DNA of 64,000 nt from Oscillospiraceae bacterium. GTDB lineage: Bacteria > Bacillota > Clostridia > Oscillospirales > Oscillospiraceae. Shown one piece after another: positions 42,450-50,031 of this stretch; the stretch's first letter is position 1, and every line of letters begins with the position of its first letter. The DNA lies in NCBI GenBank assembly GCA_024404315.1, contig JAKSQD010000002.1, forward strand, positions 1 through 64,000, read 5' to 3'. Made by a program: the position numbers and the translations under genes. The notes under the pieces are model-generated. The model was given only the letters and a program-made list of their open reading frames with translations. It had not been told where the DNA came from and did no database searches.

Positions 42450-43661
42450 ATGAATATTCTGGTCATCAACGCTGGCAGCTCCTCTCTGAAGTACCAGTTG
42501 CTCGACCCCGCCACCGGCGTTCTGCTGGCAAAAGGTCTGTGCGAGCGCATCGGTATTGACGGTAAGTTCACCTATAAGCCCCAGGTCGAGGGTAAGGCTG
42601 CTCTGAACGCCATTGATGTGGCGATGCCCACCCATTCCGAGGCAATCCAGGCTGTGCTGAACGCTCTGGTTGACGCTGAAAACGGCGTTCTGGCTTCCAT
42701 GAGCGAGATTGACGCTGTGGGTCATCGTGTGGTTCACGGCGGCGAGAGCTTCGCTTCCTCCGTGCTGATTACCGACGAGGTGATGAAGGCCATCGAGGAG
42801 TGCAACCCCCTGGCTCCCCTGCACAACCCTGCCAACCTCATTGGCATCAACGCTTGCACCGCCGTGCTGGGCGACAAGGTTCCCCAGGTCGCTGTGTTCG
42901 ACACCTCTTTCCACCAGACCATGCCCAACGTGGCCTACACCTACGCCATCCCCTACGAGTACTACGAGAACGACAAAATCCGTCGTTATGGCTTCCATGG
43001 CACTTCTCACCGTTTCGTTTCTGCCCGTGCCGCCGCTATGCTGGGTAAGCCCATCGAAGAGCTGAATATCATCACCTGCCACCTGGGCAACGGCTCCTCC
43101 ATCGCTGCTGTCAAGGGCGGCAAGTGCGTGGACACCACCATGGGTCTCACTCCTCTGGCTGGCCTGCCCATGGGCACCCGTGCTGGCGATATGGATGCCG
43201 GTGTGATGGAGTTCATCATGAACAAGTACAACCTCTCCATGAAGGAAATGATGAACGTCCTGAACAAGAAGTCCGGCGTGCTGGGCATCTCCGGCATTTC
43301 CTCCGACTTCCGTGATCTGGACGCTGCTGAAGCTGCTGGCAATGCCCGTGCAAAGCTGGCTAAGGATGTCTTCGCTTATGACGTGAAGAAGTACATCGGC
43401 TCCTACGCTGCTGCTATGGGCGGCGTGGATGCCATCGTCTTCACCGCTGGCGTGGGCGAGAACGGCCCCGGTCTGCGTGTGTCTATGACCGCTGGTCTGG
43501 AATACATGGGCGTTGCTCCTCTGAACGCCGAGGCCAACAACAAGCGCGGCGTGGAAATCGACGTTTCCGGCGAAGGCTCCAAGGTTCGTGTGCTGGTCAT
43601 CCCCACCAACGAAGAGCTGATGATTGCTATGGACACCGCCGAAATTGTCAAAGCAATGTAA
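42450..43661 (+). CDS. ackA: Acetate kinase
   Basis: A 403-aa ASKHA kinase that makes ATP from acetyl phosphate. Motifs: ILVINAGSSSLKYQLL, VGHRVVHGGE, HNPANLIGI, YGFHGTSHRFVS, LGNGSSIAAVKGG, and FTAGVGENGPGLR. Codon use is strongly biased to C-ending codons, as expected for a highly expressed gene. No pta lies beside it. ATG at 42450 follows CAAAGGAG; the GTG further upstream is not used. Confidence 0.97.
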   Translation: MNILVINAGSSSLKYQLLDPATGVLLAKGLCERIGIDGKFTYKPQVEGKAALNAIDVAMPTHSEAIQAVLNALVDAENGVLASMSEIDAVGHRVVHGGESFASSVLITDEVMKAIEECNPLAPLHNPANLIGINACTAVLGDKVPQVAVFDTSFHQTMPNVAYTYAIPYEYYENDKIRRYGFHGTSHRFVSARAAAMLGKPIEELNIITCHLGNGSSIAAVKGGKCVDTTMGLTPLAGLPMGTRAGDMDAGVMEFIMNKYNLSMKEMMNVLNKKSGVLGISGISSDFRDLDAAEAAGNARAKLAKDVFAYDVKKYIGSYAAAMGGVDAIVFTAGVGENGPGLRVSMTAGLEYMGVAPLNAEANNKRGVEIDVSGEGSKVRVLVIPTNEELMIAMDTAEIVKAM

Positions 43662-43701
43662 TTTGAACCACGCTCTGAGCGTCTCTCGGTAACAATGGAA
43701 T

Positions 43702-43739
43702 GGGTCTGGAATCTGCCTTCAGGTTCCAGACCCTTTTTT
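43702..43739 (+). terminator. Terminator after ackA
   Basis: GGGTCTGGAA/TTCCAGACCC stem followed by TTTTTT. Confidence 0.92.
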
Positions 43740-43807
43740 GCTTGTTTGGGCGCTGATGCACGGCGGCGGAGGCAACATTTCCCGTCTAAAAACCGCTTAT
43801 TTCACCC

Positions 43808-46333
43808 TTATTTCGTGATTTTCACCTTTTTACTGTCACTCCAAGCGGAGTAATACTTCTCCTGGCTGAGGGTTTTGTAGGAGCGGACACGGACATAATA
43901 GGTCTTTCCTTTTTTCAGGCCGGACAGGGTTTTGGAAAGGGTTCCGCTGCCGCTGTAGCTTTTGACAACACCGTCAGAAAAATTGCTCTTGAGGGCGTAC
44001 TGCACCTCGTACCCCGAGGCTTTTGGATTCTTCGTCCACTTGACGGTCATTTTTTTGCCGCTGCCGTTGGTCAGGCTGGAAATTTTCCCACTCGTGAGGC
44101 GGACGGCGGTCTGTTCGGCGCTTTTGTCGCCCAGGTCGGAGCCAGCGTAAGCGGCCACGGCGTAGAGATAGGCGGTGCCGTTGACGGCGGTGGTGTCCAC
44201 ATAGCTGGCGGAGGTGGCTTTGCCCAGCTTGGCATAGCTGCCATCGGCGGTCTTACGGTAGACGTAATACCCCTTCGCCCCACTGACCTTGCTCCACGTC
44301 AGCTGGATGCCCTGCTTGGTGTTGACGGGAGCCTTGAGGGTGGGAACGGTCAGGCCGGTGACGTTGACGGTCAAGGTAGCGAGGGTTTTCTTGCCGGAGA
44401 GGATGTTCAGAGAGGAAGAACCCTTCTTCCGTGCGGTGAGCGTGCCGCTTTCCGGGTCATAGGAAAGCTTGCTGGAATCAAACTGACAGGTCACGTTCTT
44501 TGCGGCGGAGAGCGGGGCGACTTCCATCACCGCCACGGCGGAAGCGCCGGGCTTGAGGGAAAGGGTGGTGATGCTCTGGCCGGTTTTGTCCCGCCACTGG
44601 GCGGAAGCGGGCGTGGTTTTGCCCTGAATGACATCATACATTCCCCGGGCGGCGGTGAGGCCGTTTTCGTTGTGCCCCACCTGCTTGTAATGAATCTTCG
44701 GATGAACGGCGGAAACCGTGGTGGGCAGAGCAAGAAAACGGTTTTGATGGACGGGATAATCCAGCTTGCCGTCCTTGTTGGAGTCCTGGGCGGCGAAGTA
44801 CTTCTTCACGCCGCTGTTGGTCATCCATTGCTCGTTGGCGTTGGAGACGAGAAACACGTTGGGGAAGCTCTGGCTCAGAGCCATGGAATACTGCGCCACA
44901 CGAACGGCATTCATATCCAGCTCGCCGGTGGTTTTGTCGTTGCCCTGGTGGGCACGGACGGCAATCAGGCCGGTTTTTTCGATGCCCAGCAGGGAGCGGA
45001 AGCCCTCATTCATCGAATCGAAGTTGGAGCGATACTCGGCGGGGGTGGACACAATACCCTTCCAATCCGCCTCACCCTGGAGCCAGAATAGGAATTTATG
45101 GCGGATGGTGTAGTGACCGGCCTTCTGCTCGGCCTCGGCGGTTTTCAGGGCGGCGGCGAAGCCCTTGGAGGCTCGCTGATGGTTTTCTCCGCCTTGCACC
45201 CAGGTGTCAGAGGTGGAGTTTCCCACGGCGGCATTGATGACCCACACCTTTTCCCCTGTCAGGCGGTTCCATTCGTAAGCAAGGCCGCTATCCGGGCCGG
45301 TCTTTCCCTTGCCCCGGGCGGTCAGGGCGTAGAGGGGATAGCCCTCCTGTTCCCCGGTGAGGGAACCGGCGATGTAGGCTCCCTCATCCCCGGCGTGGCG
45401 CACCACAAAATCCTTCAAGCCGGTCACATAGGTGGAGCGGAGAAAGTTGGTTCCCTCCGTGGGCAGGTAGGAGCTATAAACCTCTCCCTCCGGGCAGAGC
45501 ACCGAATCTTGGGGCTTATAGTCGCTGAGGTTGGAACAGGAGCCTTCCAGATTGCTCTGTCCGGCCAGGAACAGGAGGGTCAGCTCGGCGGGCGTGACGG
45601 ACACTTCCACCGTCACCACCTTGGAGCCTTTGCTGAGGGTGACGGTAGCGCTTCCCGTTCCGGTGGCGATCACCGAGGTGGAAGCGTCGCCATCCAACGT
45701 CAAAACGGCGGTATCCTTGGCGGAAGACTGGGTGCGCTTGCTCACCTGATAGGAAGTAACGGTCTGTTTTCCCAGGGAAAGCGTATACCCAGGGTATTTT
45801 TCTGCAAAATTATACCGGTCATCATACTCCAAAGACAGAGAAGCGGCGGAAACGGTGAGGGCGGAGGAGGACTTGCGGGGCGTTTCCTCCTCGGCGGCTG
45901 GTTCTGCGGCTTCCTCGGCGGCTTCGGCGGCCTCTTCGTCCGGCTCCTCAGCGAGAAAAGCTTCCTCGACCTCCTCAGCGGGGGCAGATTCCGTTTCATC
46001 CGGTTCTTGTTCCCGGTCTTGCTGCGGCACATCCTCAACGAGGGAGGTGTCCGGCGCTTCTTCCGTTGGTTCCTCCATTGGCTCCTCGGCGGGGTGGTCT
46101 TCTTCTGCCGCCTCGGTCGGAGTGGAGTCCAGGTCAAGCCAAATCTCTTTGCTTTCTTCTTCCCAGAGGGGCGCTTCCTCAGCGGGTGGCGCTTGGACGC
46201 TCCAGTCCTGCTCCTCCGCTTCGGTCACGGCGGTGGGCTCCAGATCGGCAGCCCATGCGCTGGAACAAAACAGGCTCAAGGTCATGCTCAAAGCCAGGGT
46301 AAATGCGGTGATTTGGTTCACAAATGTTCTCAT
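43808..46333 (-). CDS. Secreted SASA-type carbohydrate esterase with Ig-like and Fn3 domains
   Basis: An 841-aa secreted protein. A signal peptide (residues 1-28, ending SSAWAAD) is followed by a Glu/Pro/Ala-rich acidic spacer (about 30-150), a Big2-like domain (about 155-250), and an SGNH/SASA esterase domain (about 250-545). The esterase has LAGQSNLEGS (nucleophile Ser), FWLQGEADWKG, and HYKQVGHNENG (catalytic His). A second Ig-like domain and two fibronectin type III domains end the protein. Family enzymes remove acetyl groups from sialic acids or xylans; the substrate here is open. No LPXTG anchor is seen. ATG at 46333 follows AAGGAAAG. Confidence 0.82.
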   Translation of the reverse strand: MRTFVNQITAFTLALSMTLSLFCSSAWAADLEPTAVTEAEEQDWSVQAPPAEEAPLWEEESKEIWLDLDSTPTEAAEEDHPAEEPMEEPTEEAPDTSLVEDVPQQDREQEPDETESAPAEEVEEAFLAEEPDEEAAEAAEEAAEPAAEEETPRKSSSALTVSAASLSLEYDDRYNFAEKYPGYTLSLGKQTVTSYQVSKRTQSSAKDTAVLTLDGDASTSVIATGTGSATVTLSKGSKVVTVEVSVTPAELTLLFLAGQSNLEGSCSNLSDYKPQDSVLCPEGEVYSSYLPTEGTNFLRSTYVTGLKDFVVRHAGDEGAYIAGSLTGEQEGYPLYALTARGKGKTGPDSGLAYEWNRLTGEKVWVINAAVGNSTSDTWVQGGENHQRASKGFAAALKTAEAEQKAGHYTIRHKFLFWLQGEADWKGIVSTPAEYRSNFDSMNEGFRSLLGIEKTGLIAVRAHQGNDKTTGELDMNAVRVAQYSMALSQSFPNVFLVSNANEQWMTNSGVKKYFAAQDSNKDGKLDYPVHQNRFLALPTTVSAVHPKIHYKQVGHNENGLTAARGMYDVIQGKTTPASAQWRDKTGQSITTLSLKPGASAVAVMEVAPLSAAKNVTCQFDSSKLSYDPESGTLTARKKGSSSLNILSGKKTLATLTVNVTGLTVPTLKAPVNTKQGIQLTWSKVSGAKGYYVYRKTADGSYAKLGKATSASYVDTTAVNGTAYLYAVAAYAGSDLGDKSAEQTAVRLTSGKISSLTNGSGKKMTVKWTKNPKASGYEVQYALKSNFSDGVVKSYSGSGTLSKTLSGLKKGKTYYVRVRSYKTLSQEKYYSAWSDSKKVKITK

Positions 46334-46372
46334 GATACGTTCTTTCCTTGGTTCAAGTCAAAATCGAACTCT

Positions 46373-46402
46373 ATTTTAGCGTGGAGCTCTTCTTTCTGTC
46401 AA
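46373..46402 (-). promoter_or_regulatory. Promoter of the esterase gene
   Basis: Minus-strand TTGACA (46397-46402), 18 bp, TAAAAT (46373-46378). Its -35 lies inside the duplicated 57-bp segment. Confidence 0.65.
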
Positions 46403-46452
46403 CTGGAAAATTTGATTTGCACTTTTTTGACAGAAAGAGTATACTGAAACAA
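46396..46452 (+). repeat. 57-bp duplicated promoter segment, copy 2
   Basis: Inverted near-identical copy of 40426-40482; includes the promoter TTGCAC/TATACT. Confidence 0.9.
46417..46445 (+). promoter_or_regulatory. Promoter of the GDT1-family gene
   Basis: TTGCAC (46417-46422), 17 bp, TATACT (46440-46445). Confidence 0.7.
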
Positions 46453-46475
46453 CCAATGAGCATAATTGGCAAGGT

Positions 46476-46515
46476 GATACAACCCTCCTCAGTCAGCTAG
46501 CGCTGACAGAATGGA
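46476..46515 (+). repeat. Palindromic repeat before the GDT1 gene
   Basis: CCTCCTCAGTCAGCTAGCGC then TGACAGAATGG: the same CAGCTAGCGCTG stem as at 38791-38830. Confidence 0.65.
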
Positions 46516-46594
46516 TAGCATGAACTGAAAGCCTATCCATGATAGGCACTGATACCAATACCGGCTTTTGAGCCGCATTAGGAGTGAACATACG

Positions 46595-47266
46595 ATGGCT
46601 TTATTTTTCCGAATCCTGCTGACCGAGTTCATCGCAGAAATGGGCGATAAAACCCAGTTGATGATGATTGCCATGACCTCCCGCTTCAAGGTGAAAGATA
46701 TCATCCTCGGCGCAGGAGCTGCCATTCTGGTGCTGAACGCACTGGCGGTGGGTGTGGGTGCGCTGGTCAGCAGCCTGATTCCCGAGTACGTCATTAAACT
46801 TGCCGCTGCCCTGGCCTTCTTCTATTTCGCCTGGTCCAGCATCGGCGGCGACGACGAGGACGAGGAGGAAGGCTCCCACAAGGATGGAAAAGCCCCCATC
46901 CTCGCCGTGTTCGGTACCTTTTTCCTGGCGGAGCTGGGCGACAAAACACAGCTCACCGCCATTGCCTTTGCCGCAAACGAGGGACTTTCCAAAGCCATCG
47001 TGGTTTGGCTGGCCTGCTCCATCGGCCTGTTTGCCGCCGATGTCATTGGGATGCTGGCCGGGTATCTGCTCAAGAGCAAGATGCCCGAGGGCTTCTTGAA
47101 CACCCTCGCCTTTGTGATTTTTGCTATCTTCGGCGTGACCACCATGCTGGAGGGCGGCGGAATGCTGCTGCCCGGAAACGGTAAGTGGATTCTCACCGCC
47201 GTGGCCTGCCTGCTGTTTGTCATCGCCTGCGTTTTTCGTTTTTGTCGTATCAAAAAGGAGCAATGA
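46595..47266 (+). CDS. TMEM165/GDT1-family cation transporter
   Basis: A 223-aa membrane protein with the two diagnostic E-x-G-D-K-T motifs, AEMGDKTQLMM (residues about 14-24) and AELGDKTQLTA (about 118-128), in two three-helix halves. The halves are joined by an acidic DDEDEEE loop. Bacterial members of this family export manganese or exchange cations for protons. ATG at 46595 follows TTAGGAG. It starts behind the duplicated promoter segment and is followed within 3 bp by the dehydrogenase gene. Confidence 0.88.
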   Translation: MALFFRILLTEFIAEMGDKTQLMMIAMTSRFKVKDIILGAGAAILVLNALAVGVGALVSSLIPEYVIKLAAALAFFYFAWSSIGGDDEDEEEGSHKDGKAPILAVFGTFFLAELGDKTQLTAIAFAANEGLSKAIVVWLACSIGLFAADVIGMLAGYLLKSKMPEGFLNTLAFVIFAIFGVTTMLEGGGMLLPGNGKWILTAVACLLFVIACVFRFCRIKKEQ

Positions 47267-47269
47267 CCC

Positions 47270-48235
47270 ATGAAAATTGTACTGTTAGACGGTTATACAG
47301 TCAATCCCGGCGACCTCAGCTATGCACCGCTGGAGGCGCTGGGCGATGTGGTCATCTACGACTATACCCCCAACGACACCGACCAGGTGTGCCAGCGCAT
47401 TGGAGACGCTGACGCTGTGCTGGTGAACAAAATCGTCATGACCGCCGAGCGGATGGATCGCTGTCCCAACCTGAAATACATCGGCGTGCAGGCCACCGGC
47501 TACAATGTGGTGGACACCGCCGCCGCCAAAGAACGGGGCATCGTCGTCACCAACGTGCCCGCCTACAGTACCCCCTCTGTGGCGCAGTTCACCCTGGCGC
47601 TGCTGCTGGAGCTGACCTGCCACGTTGCCCACCACGACAACGCCGTGAAAGAGGGGCGTTGGTGCTCCTGCCGAGATTTCTGCTTCTGGGATATGCCCGT
47701 CATGGAGTTGGACGGCAAGACCATGGGTATCATCGGCTTCGGCAACATTGGCCGGGCGGTGGGCAGACTGGCCAAGGCGCTGGGAATGCGGGTGCTGGCC
47801 GCCGGTTCCCGTCCCTGTGAGGCGGGGCTTGCCATTGCGGATGCTTATGTGGACGTGGATACCCTACTCAGGGAATCGGACGTGATTTCCCTCCACTGTC
47901 CCCTCTTCCCCCAGACCCATCACATCATCAACGCCGAAAACCTGGCCAAGATGAAGGACGGCGCTCTGTTGGTCAATACCGCCCGTGGCCCCCTGGTGGA
48001 TCAGGACGCTCTGGCCGAAGCGCTCAACAGCGGCAAGCTGGGCGGCGCTGCGCTGGACGTGGTGGAGGTGGAGCCGATGGCTGAGACCAACCCCCTGCTC
48101 CACGCTAAGAACTGCATGATTACCCCCCACATTGCCTGGGCCTCCCACGAGGCACGAGGCCGCCTGCTCGATACCGTGATTGGCAACCTGAAAGGCTGGA
48201 TGGAGGGCACTCCCCAAAACGTCGTTCATCCGTAA
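47270..48235 (+). CDS. D-2-hydroxyacid dehydrogenase (glycerate dehydrogenase type)
   Basis: A 321-aa NAD(P)-dependent D-isomer-specific 2-hydroxyacid dehydrogenase. Visible: the Rossmann motif MGIIGFGNIGRAVGRLAKALGM, VNTARGPLVDQDAL with the catalytic Arg, ALDVVEVEPM with Glu, and MITPHIAWAS with His. It resembles hydroxypyruvate reductase/glycerate dehydrogenase most; the exact acid is uncertain. It is coupled to the transporter gene (gap 3 bp), with AAAAAGGAG before the ATG. Confidence 0.9.
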   Translation: MKIVLLDGYTVNPGDLSYAPLEALGDVVIYDYTPNDTDQVCQRIGDADAVLVNKIVMTAERMDRCPNLKYIGVQATGYNVVDTAAAKERGIVVTNVPAYSTPSVAQFTLALLLELTCHVAHHDNAVKEGRWCSCRDFCFWDMPVMELDGKTMGIIGFGNIGRAVGRLAKALGMRVLAAGSRPCEAGLAIADAYVDVDTLLRESDVISLHCPLFPQTHHIINAENLAKMKDGALLVNTARGPLVDQDALAEALNSGKLGGAALDVVEVEPMAETNPLLHAKNCMITPHIAWASHEARGRLLDTVIGNLKGWMEGTPQNVVHP

Positions 48236-48243
48236 TTATGAAA

Positions 48244-48278
48244 AAAGCCTGAGAGGATGCTCTGTCCTTTCAGGCTTT
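48244..48278 (+). terminator. Terminator after the dehydrogenase gene
   Basis: AAAGCCTGA/TCAGGCTTT stem with inner GGA/TCC. It may also serve the converging rluD-like gene. Confidence 0.8.
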
Positions 48279-48308
48279 GTTGTTGGTCAGGAAAAGAAGC
48301 TGCTGGAA

Positions 48309-49232
48309 TCACCCCTGCATGGTATCAATCCGCTCTTTTTCCTCCACAAGCTTTGCCATATCCCGTGGCAGCTCGGTTTGGAAGGTGAGCCGTTTTCCCG
48401 TGACGGGATGGAGGAGGGAAAGACTCTCCGAGTGCAGGGCAGGGCGTGGGATGAGGTCGGGCGCTTCCGTACCATAGAGAAAATCGCCGGTGAGGGGGCA
48501 GCCGATGTGGGACAGATGCACCCGGATTTGATGGGTGCGCCCCGTTTCCAGGGTGAGGTGAACCAGGCTCCTCCCGCCGACGGTGCGGAGGGTCTCGTAA
48601 TGCGTCACGGCACTCATGCCGTCGGGAGCGGTTTGCCGCTTGAGGATGGAGCTGTCCGCACGGGCAATGGGAGCGTCAATGGTTCCGCTGAGGGGCTGGG
48701 GTACGCCCTCGCATACGGCCAGATAGCCCCGGCGGAAGTCGTCGGTGTGAAGCTGATTTTTTAACTTCTCCTGGGCAAAGGGGTGCTTGGCCGCCACCAT
48801 CAGGCCGGAAGTGCCTTTGTCCAGCCGGTGGACGGGGTGGAACACCGCTTCCGGGTCGGTGCTCTGCCAGTGAAAGATGAGGGCGTTGCCCAAGCTGTCG
48901 TCCCAGTGCCCGGGGCCGGGGTGAGAGGGCATTCCGGGGGCCTTGTTGACCACCACAATGTCCCGGTCTTCATACACGATGTTCAGGGGTAGGTTGACCG
49001 GGGGGATGTCGGTTTCCGCCGTGGGGTCGGAGAGGCGGACGGACACGGTTTGTCCCTGGCGGACGACCGCCCGGGTGGTCACTCGTTCTCCGTCCAGCAG
49101 AATGCCGTCCTCCAGCCACTTCACCCGGCGGAGCACCGTTCCCGAAAGACCGAGCTCGTAGCGCAGAAGGACATAAATGGTTTTGCCGTCGTGGGCGGCG
49201 GTGATGGTGTGTTCCAGATATCTCGGCGGCAT
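48309..49232 (-). CDS. RluD-family RNA pseudouridine synthase
   Basis: A 307-aa RNA pseudouridine synthase of the RluA/RluD group. An N-terminal S4-like domain (RRVKWLEDGILLDGERV) is followed by the catalytic HPVHRLDKGTSGLMVAAK (the R-L-D aspartate near residue 139) and TGRTHQIRVHLSHIG. The target base in rRNA or tRNA cannot be told. ATG at 49232 follows GGGAGAG. The leader contains a structured element and terminator. Confidence 0.9.
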   Translation of the reverse strand: MPPRYLEHTITAAHDGKTIYVLLRYELGLSGTVLRRVKWLEDGILLDGERVTTRAVVRQGQTVSVRLSDPTAETDIPPVNLPLNIVYEDRDIVVVNKAPGMPSHPGPGHWDDSLGNALIFHWQSTDPEAVFHPVHRLDKGTSGLMVAAKHPFAQEKLKNQLHTDDFRRGYLAVCEGVPQPLSGTIDAPIARADSSILKRQTAPDGMSAVTHYETLRTVGGRSLVHLTLETGRTHQIRVHLSHIGCPLTGDFLYGTEAPDLIPRPALHSESLSLLHPVTGKRLTFQTELPRDMAKLVEEKERIDTMQG

Positions 49233-49264
49233 GGCGCTCTCCCTTTTTTGCGTACTTTTTGTAA

Positions 49265-49303
49265 CAAAAAAATAAAACGCCCGGGATTCGTCCCAGGCAT
49301 TTT
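49265..49303 (-). terminator. Terminator hairpin in the rluD-like leader
   Basis: Minus-strand AAAATGCCTGGGA/TCCCGGGCGTTTT stem with CGAA loop and a T-rich run, about 33 nt before the coding start. Confidence 0.85.
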
Positions 49304-49311
49304 ATATAACC

Positions 49312-49377
49312 AACTCCAGCGATGATTCCGGCAATGCGATTGCAAAGCCCACACAGCCTGTCGATCTCAGTGGAGTT
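49312..49377 (-). ncRNA. Candidate structured leader RNA
   Basis: A 66-nt segment closed by a 7-bp stem (TGGAGTT at 49371-49377 with AACTCCA at 49312-49318), with an internal GCAAT/ATTGC hairpin, placed 8 nt before the terminator hairpin. It looks like a small aptamer plus expression platform or a free-standing RNA. No known riboswitch consensus was recognised. Confidence 0.4.
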
Positions 49378-49549
49378 ACTTTATCACAAGGCTCCCTGAA
49401 TTGGCAACTGTTTTTTGTAAAAAAGCTGCCGAAAAATCACACAATAGACGAGTGAGCTTTTATCATTCTGCTGAAAAAGTTGAACATGTCGCTGATTGAC
49501 TGCCAACTGTCCGCCAAAGGCGGATGAAAGGAAAAGGGAATCCGAACGG

Positions 49550-49801
49550 TTACAACAGCGTGGAAAACATCACCACCACGGCGGCAACGGTCAGCGCCAC
49601 AGAAGCCAGAGCGTCCAGCGCCTGACCGTAAAGCTGGAAGAAGGTGGGCGGCTCCTCTTCGGTCAGGTGGAGCGTGGGGAGGGGTTCGGGAGAGACAGGA
49701 GCGGGCAGCGCCGGTAAATGAGCCTTGCGGTAGGCGTTGAAATCAACAATGTTGTTGGGGAGACGGTAAGCAACGGGTTTTTCCAAATAAGTGACTTTCA
49801 T
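49550..49801 (-). CDS. Small membrane protein, possible SOS gene
   Basis: An 83-aa protein I do not recognise. A soluble N-terminal half (MKVTYLEKPVAYRLPNNIVDFNAYRKAHLPALP), a Pro-rich linker, and one C-terminal membrane helix (about 64-82). ATG at 49801 follows AGAGGGGG; the frame above it has no support. The promoter carries a LexA-like box over the likely transcription start. Size, tail anchor and regulation resemble SOS cell-division inhibitors, but there is no sequence match to SulA, YneA or SidA. Confidence 0.6.
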   Translation of the reverse strand: MKVTYLEKPVAYRLPNNIVDFNAYRKAHLPALPAPVSPEPLPTLHLTEEEPPTFFQLYGQALDALASVALTVAAVVVMFSTLL

Positions 49802-49845
49802 AAATAGAACCCCCTCTGTAACAATATATCGTTCAAATGTTCTAT

Positions 49846-49859
49846 CGAACTTATGTTTT
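49846..49859 (-). promoter_or_regulatory. LexA (SOS) box
   Basis: CGAACTTATGTTTT matches CGAACRNRYGTTYC at 12 of 14 positions, with GAAC-N4-GTTT complete. A GTTC/GAAC pair lies next to it at about 49831-49850. Confidence 0.6.
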
Positions 49860-49861
49860 AT

Positions 49862-49890
49862 ATTATGGGGCAAAAACACCATTTTGTCAA
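49862..49890 (-). promoter_or_regulatory. Promoter of the small membrane protein gene
   Basis: Minus-strand TTGACA (49885-49890), 17 bp, CATAAT (49862-49867); the LexA-like box starts 2 bp downstream of the -10. Confidence 0.75.
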
Positions 49891-50031
49891 GCGCAAAATG
49901 AGCACAAGCTGTCCTAACAATGGGATAGATTTTGAAGGCCAGCAGGAAAAAAGAAGCCCAGAACCCAACTGCGTCAGATTCCAGACCTCAAAGGTTGAAA
50001 AAATAGATTGTTGTTTCCGGCCACTAGATGC

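Noticed and set aside
46427..46445. TTGACA at 46427 paired with TATACT at 46440
   Set aside because: The spacing is only 7 bp; TTGCAC at 46417 gives a proper 17-bp spacer.
49312..49377. ZTP or other known riboswitch
   Set aside because: CCTGGG-like bases occur, but only in the terminator stem; the other conserved positions of the ZTP motif are missing.
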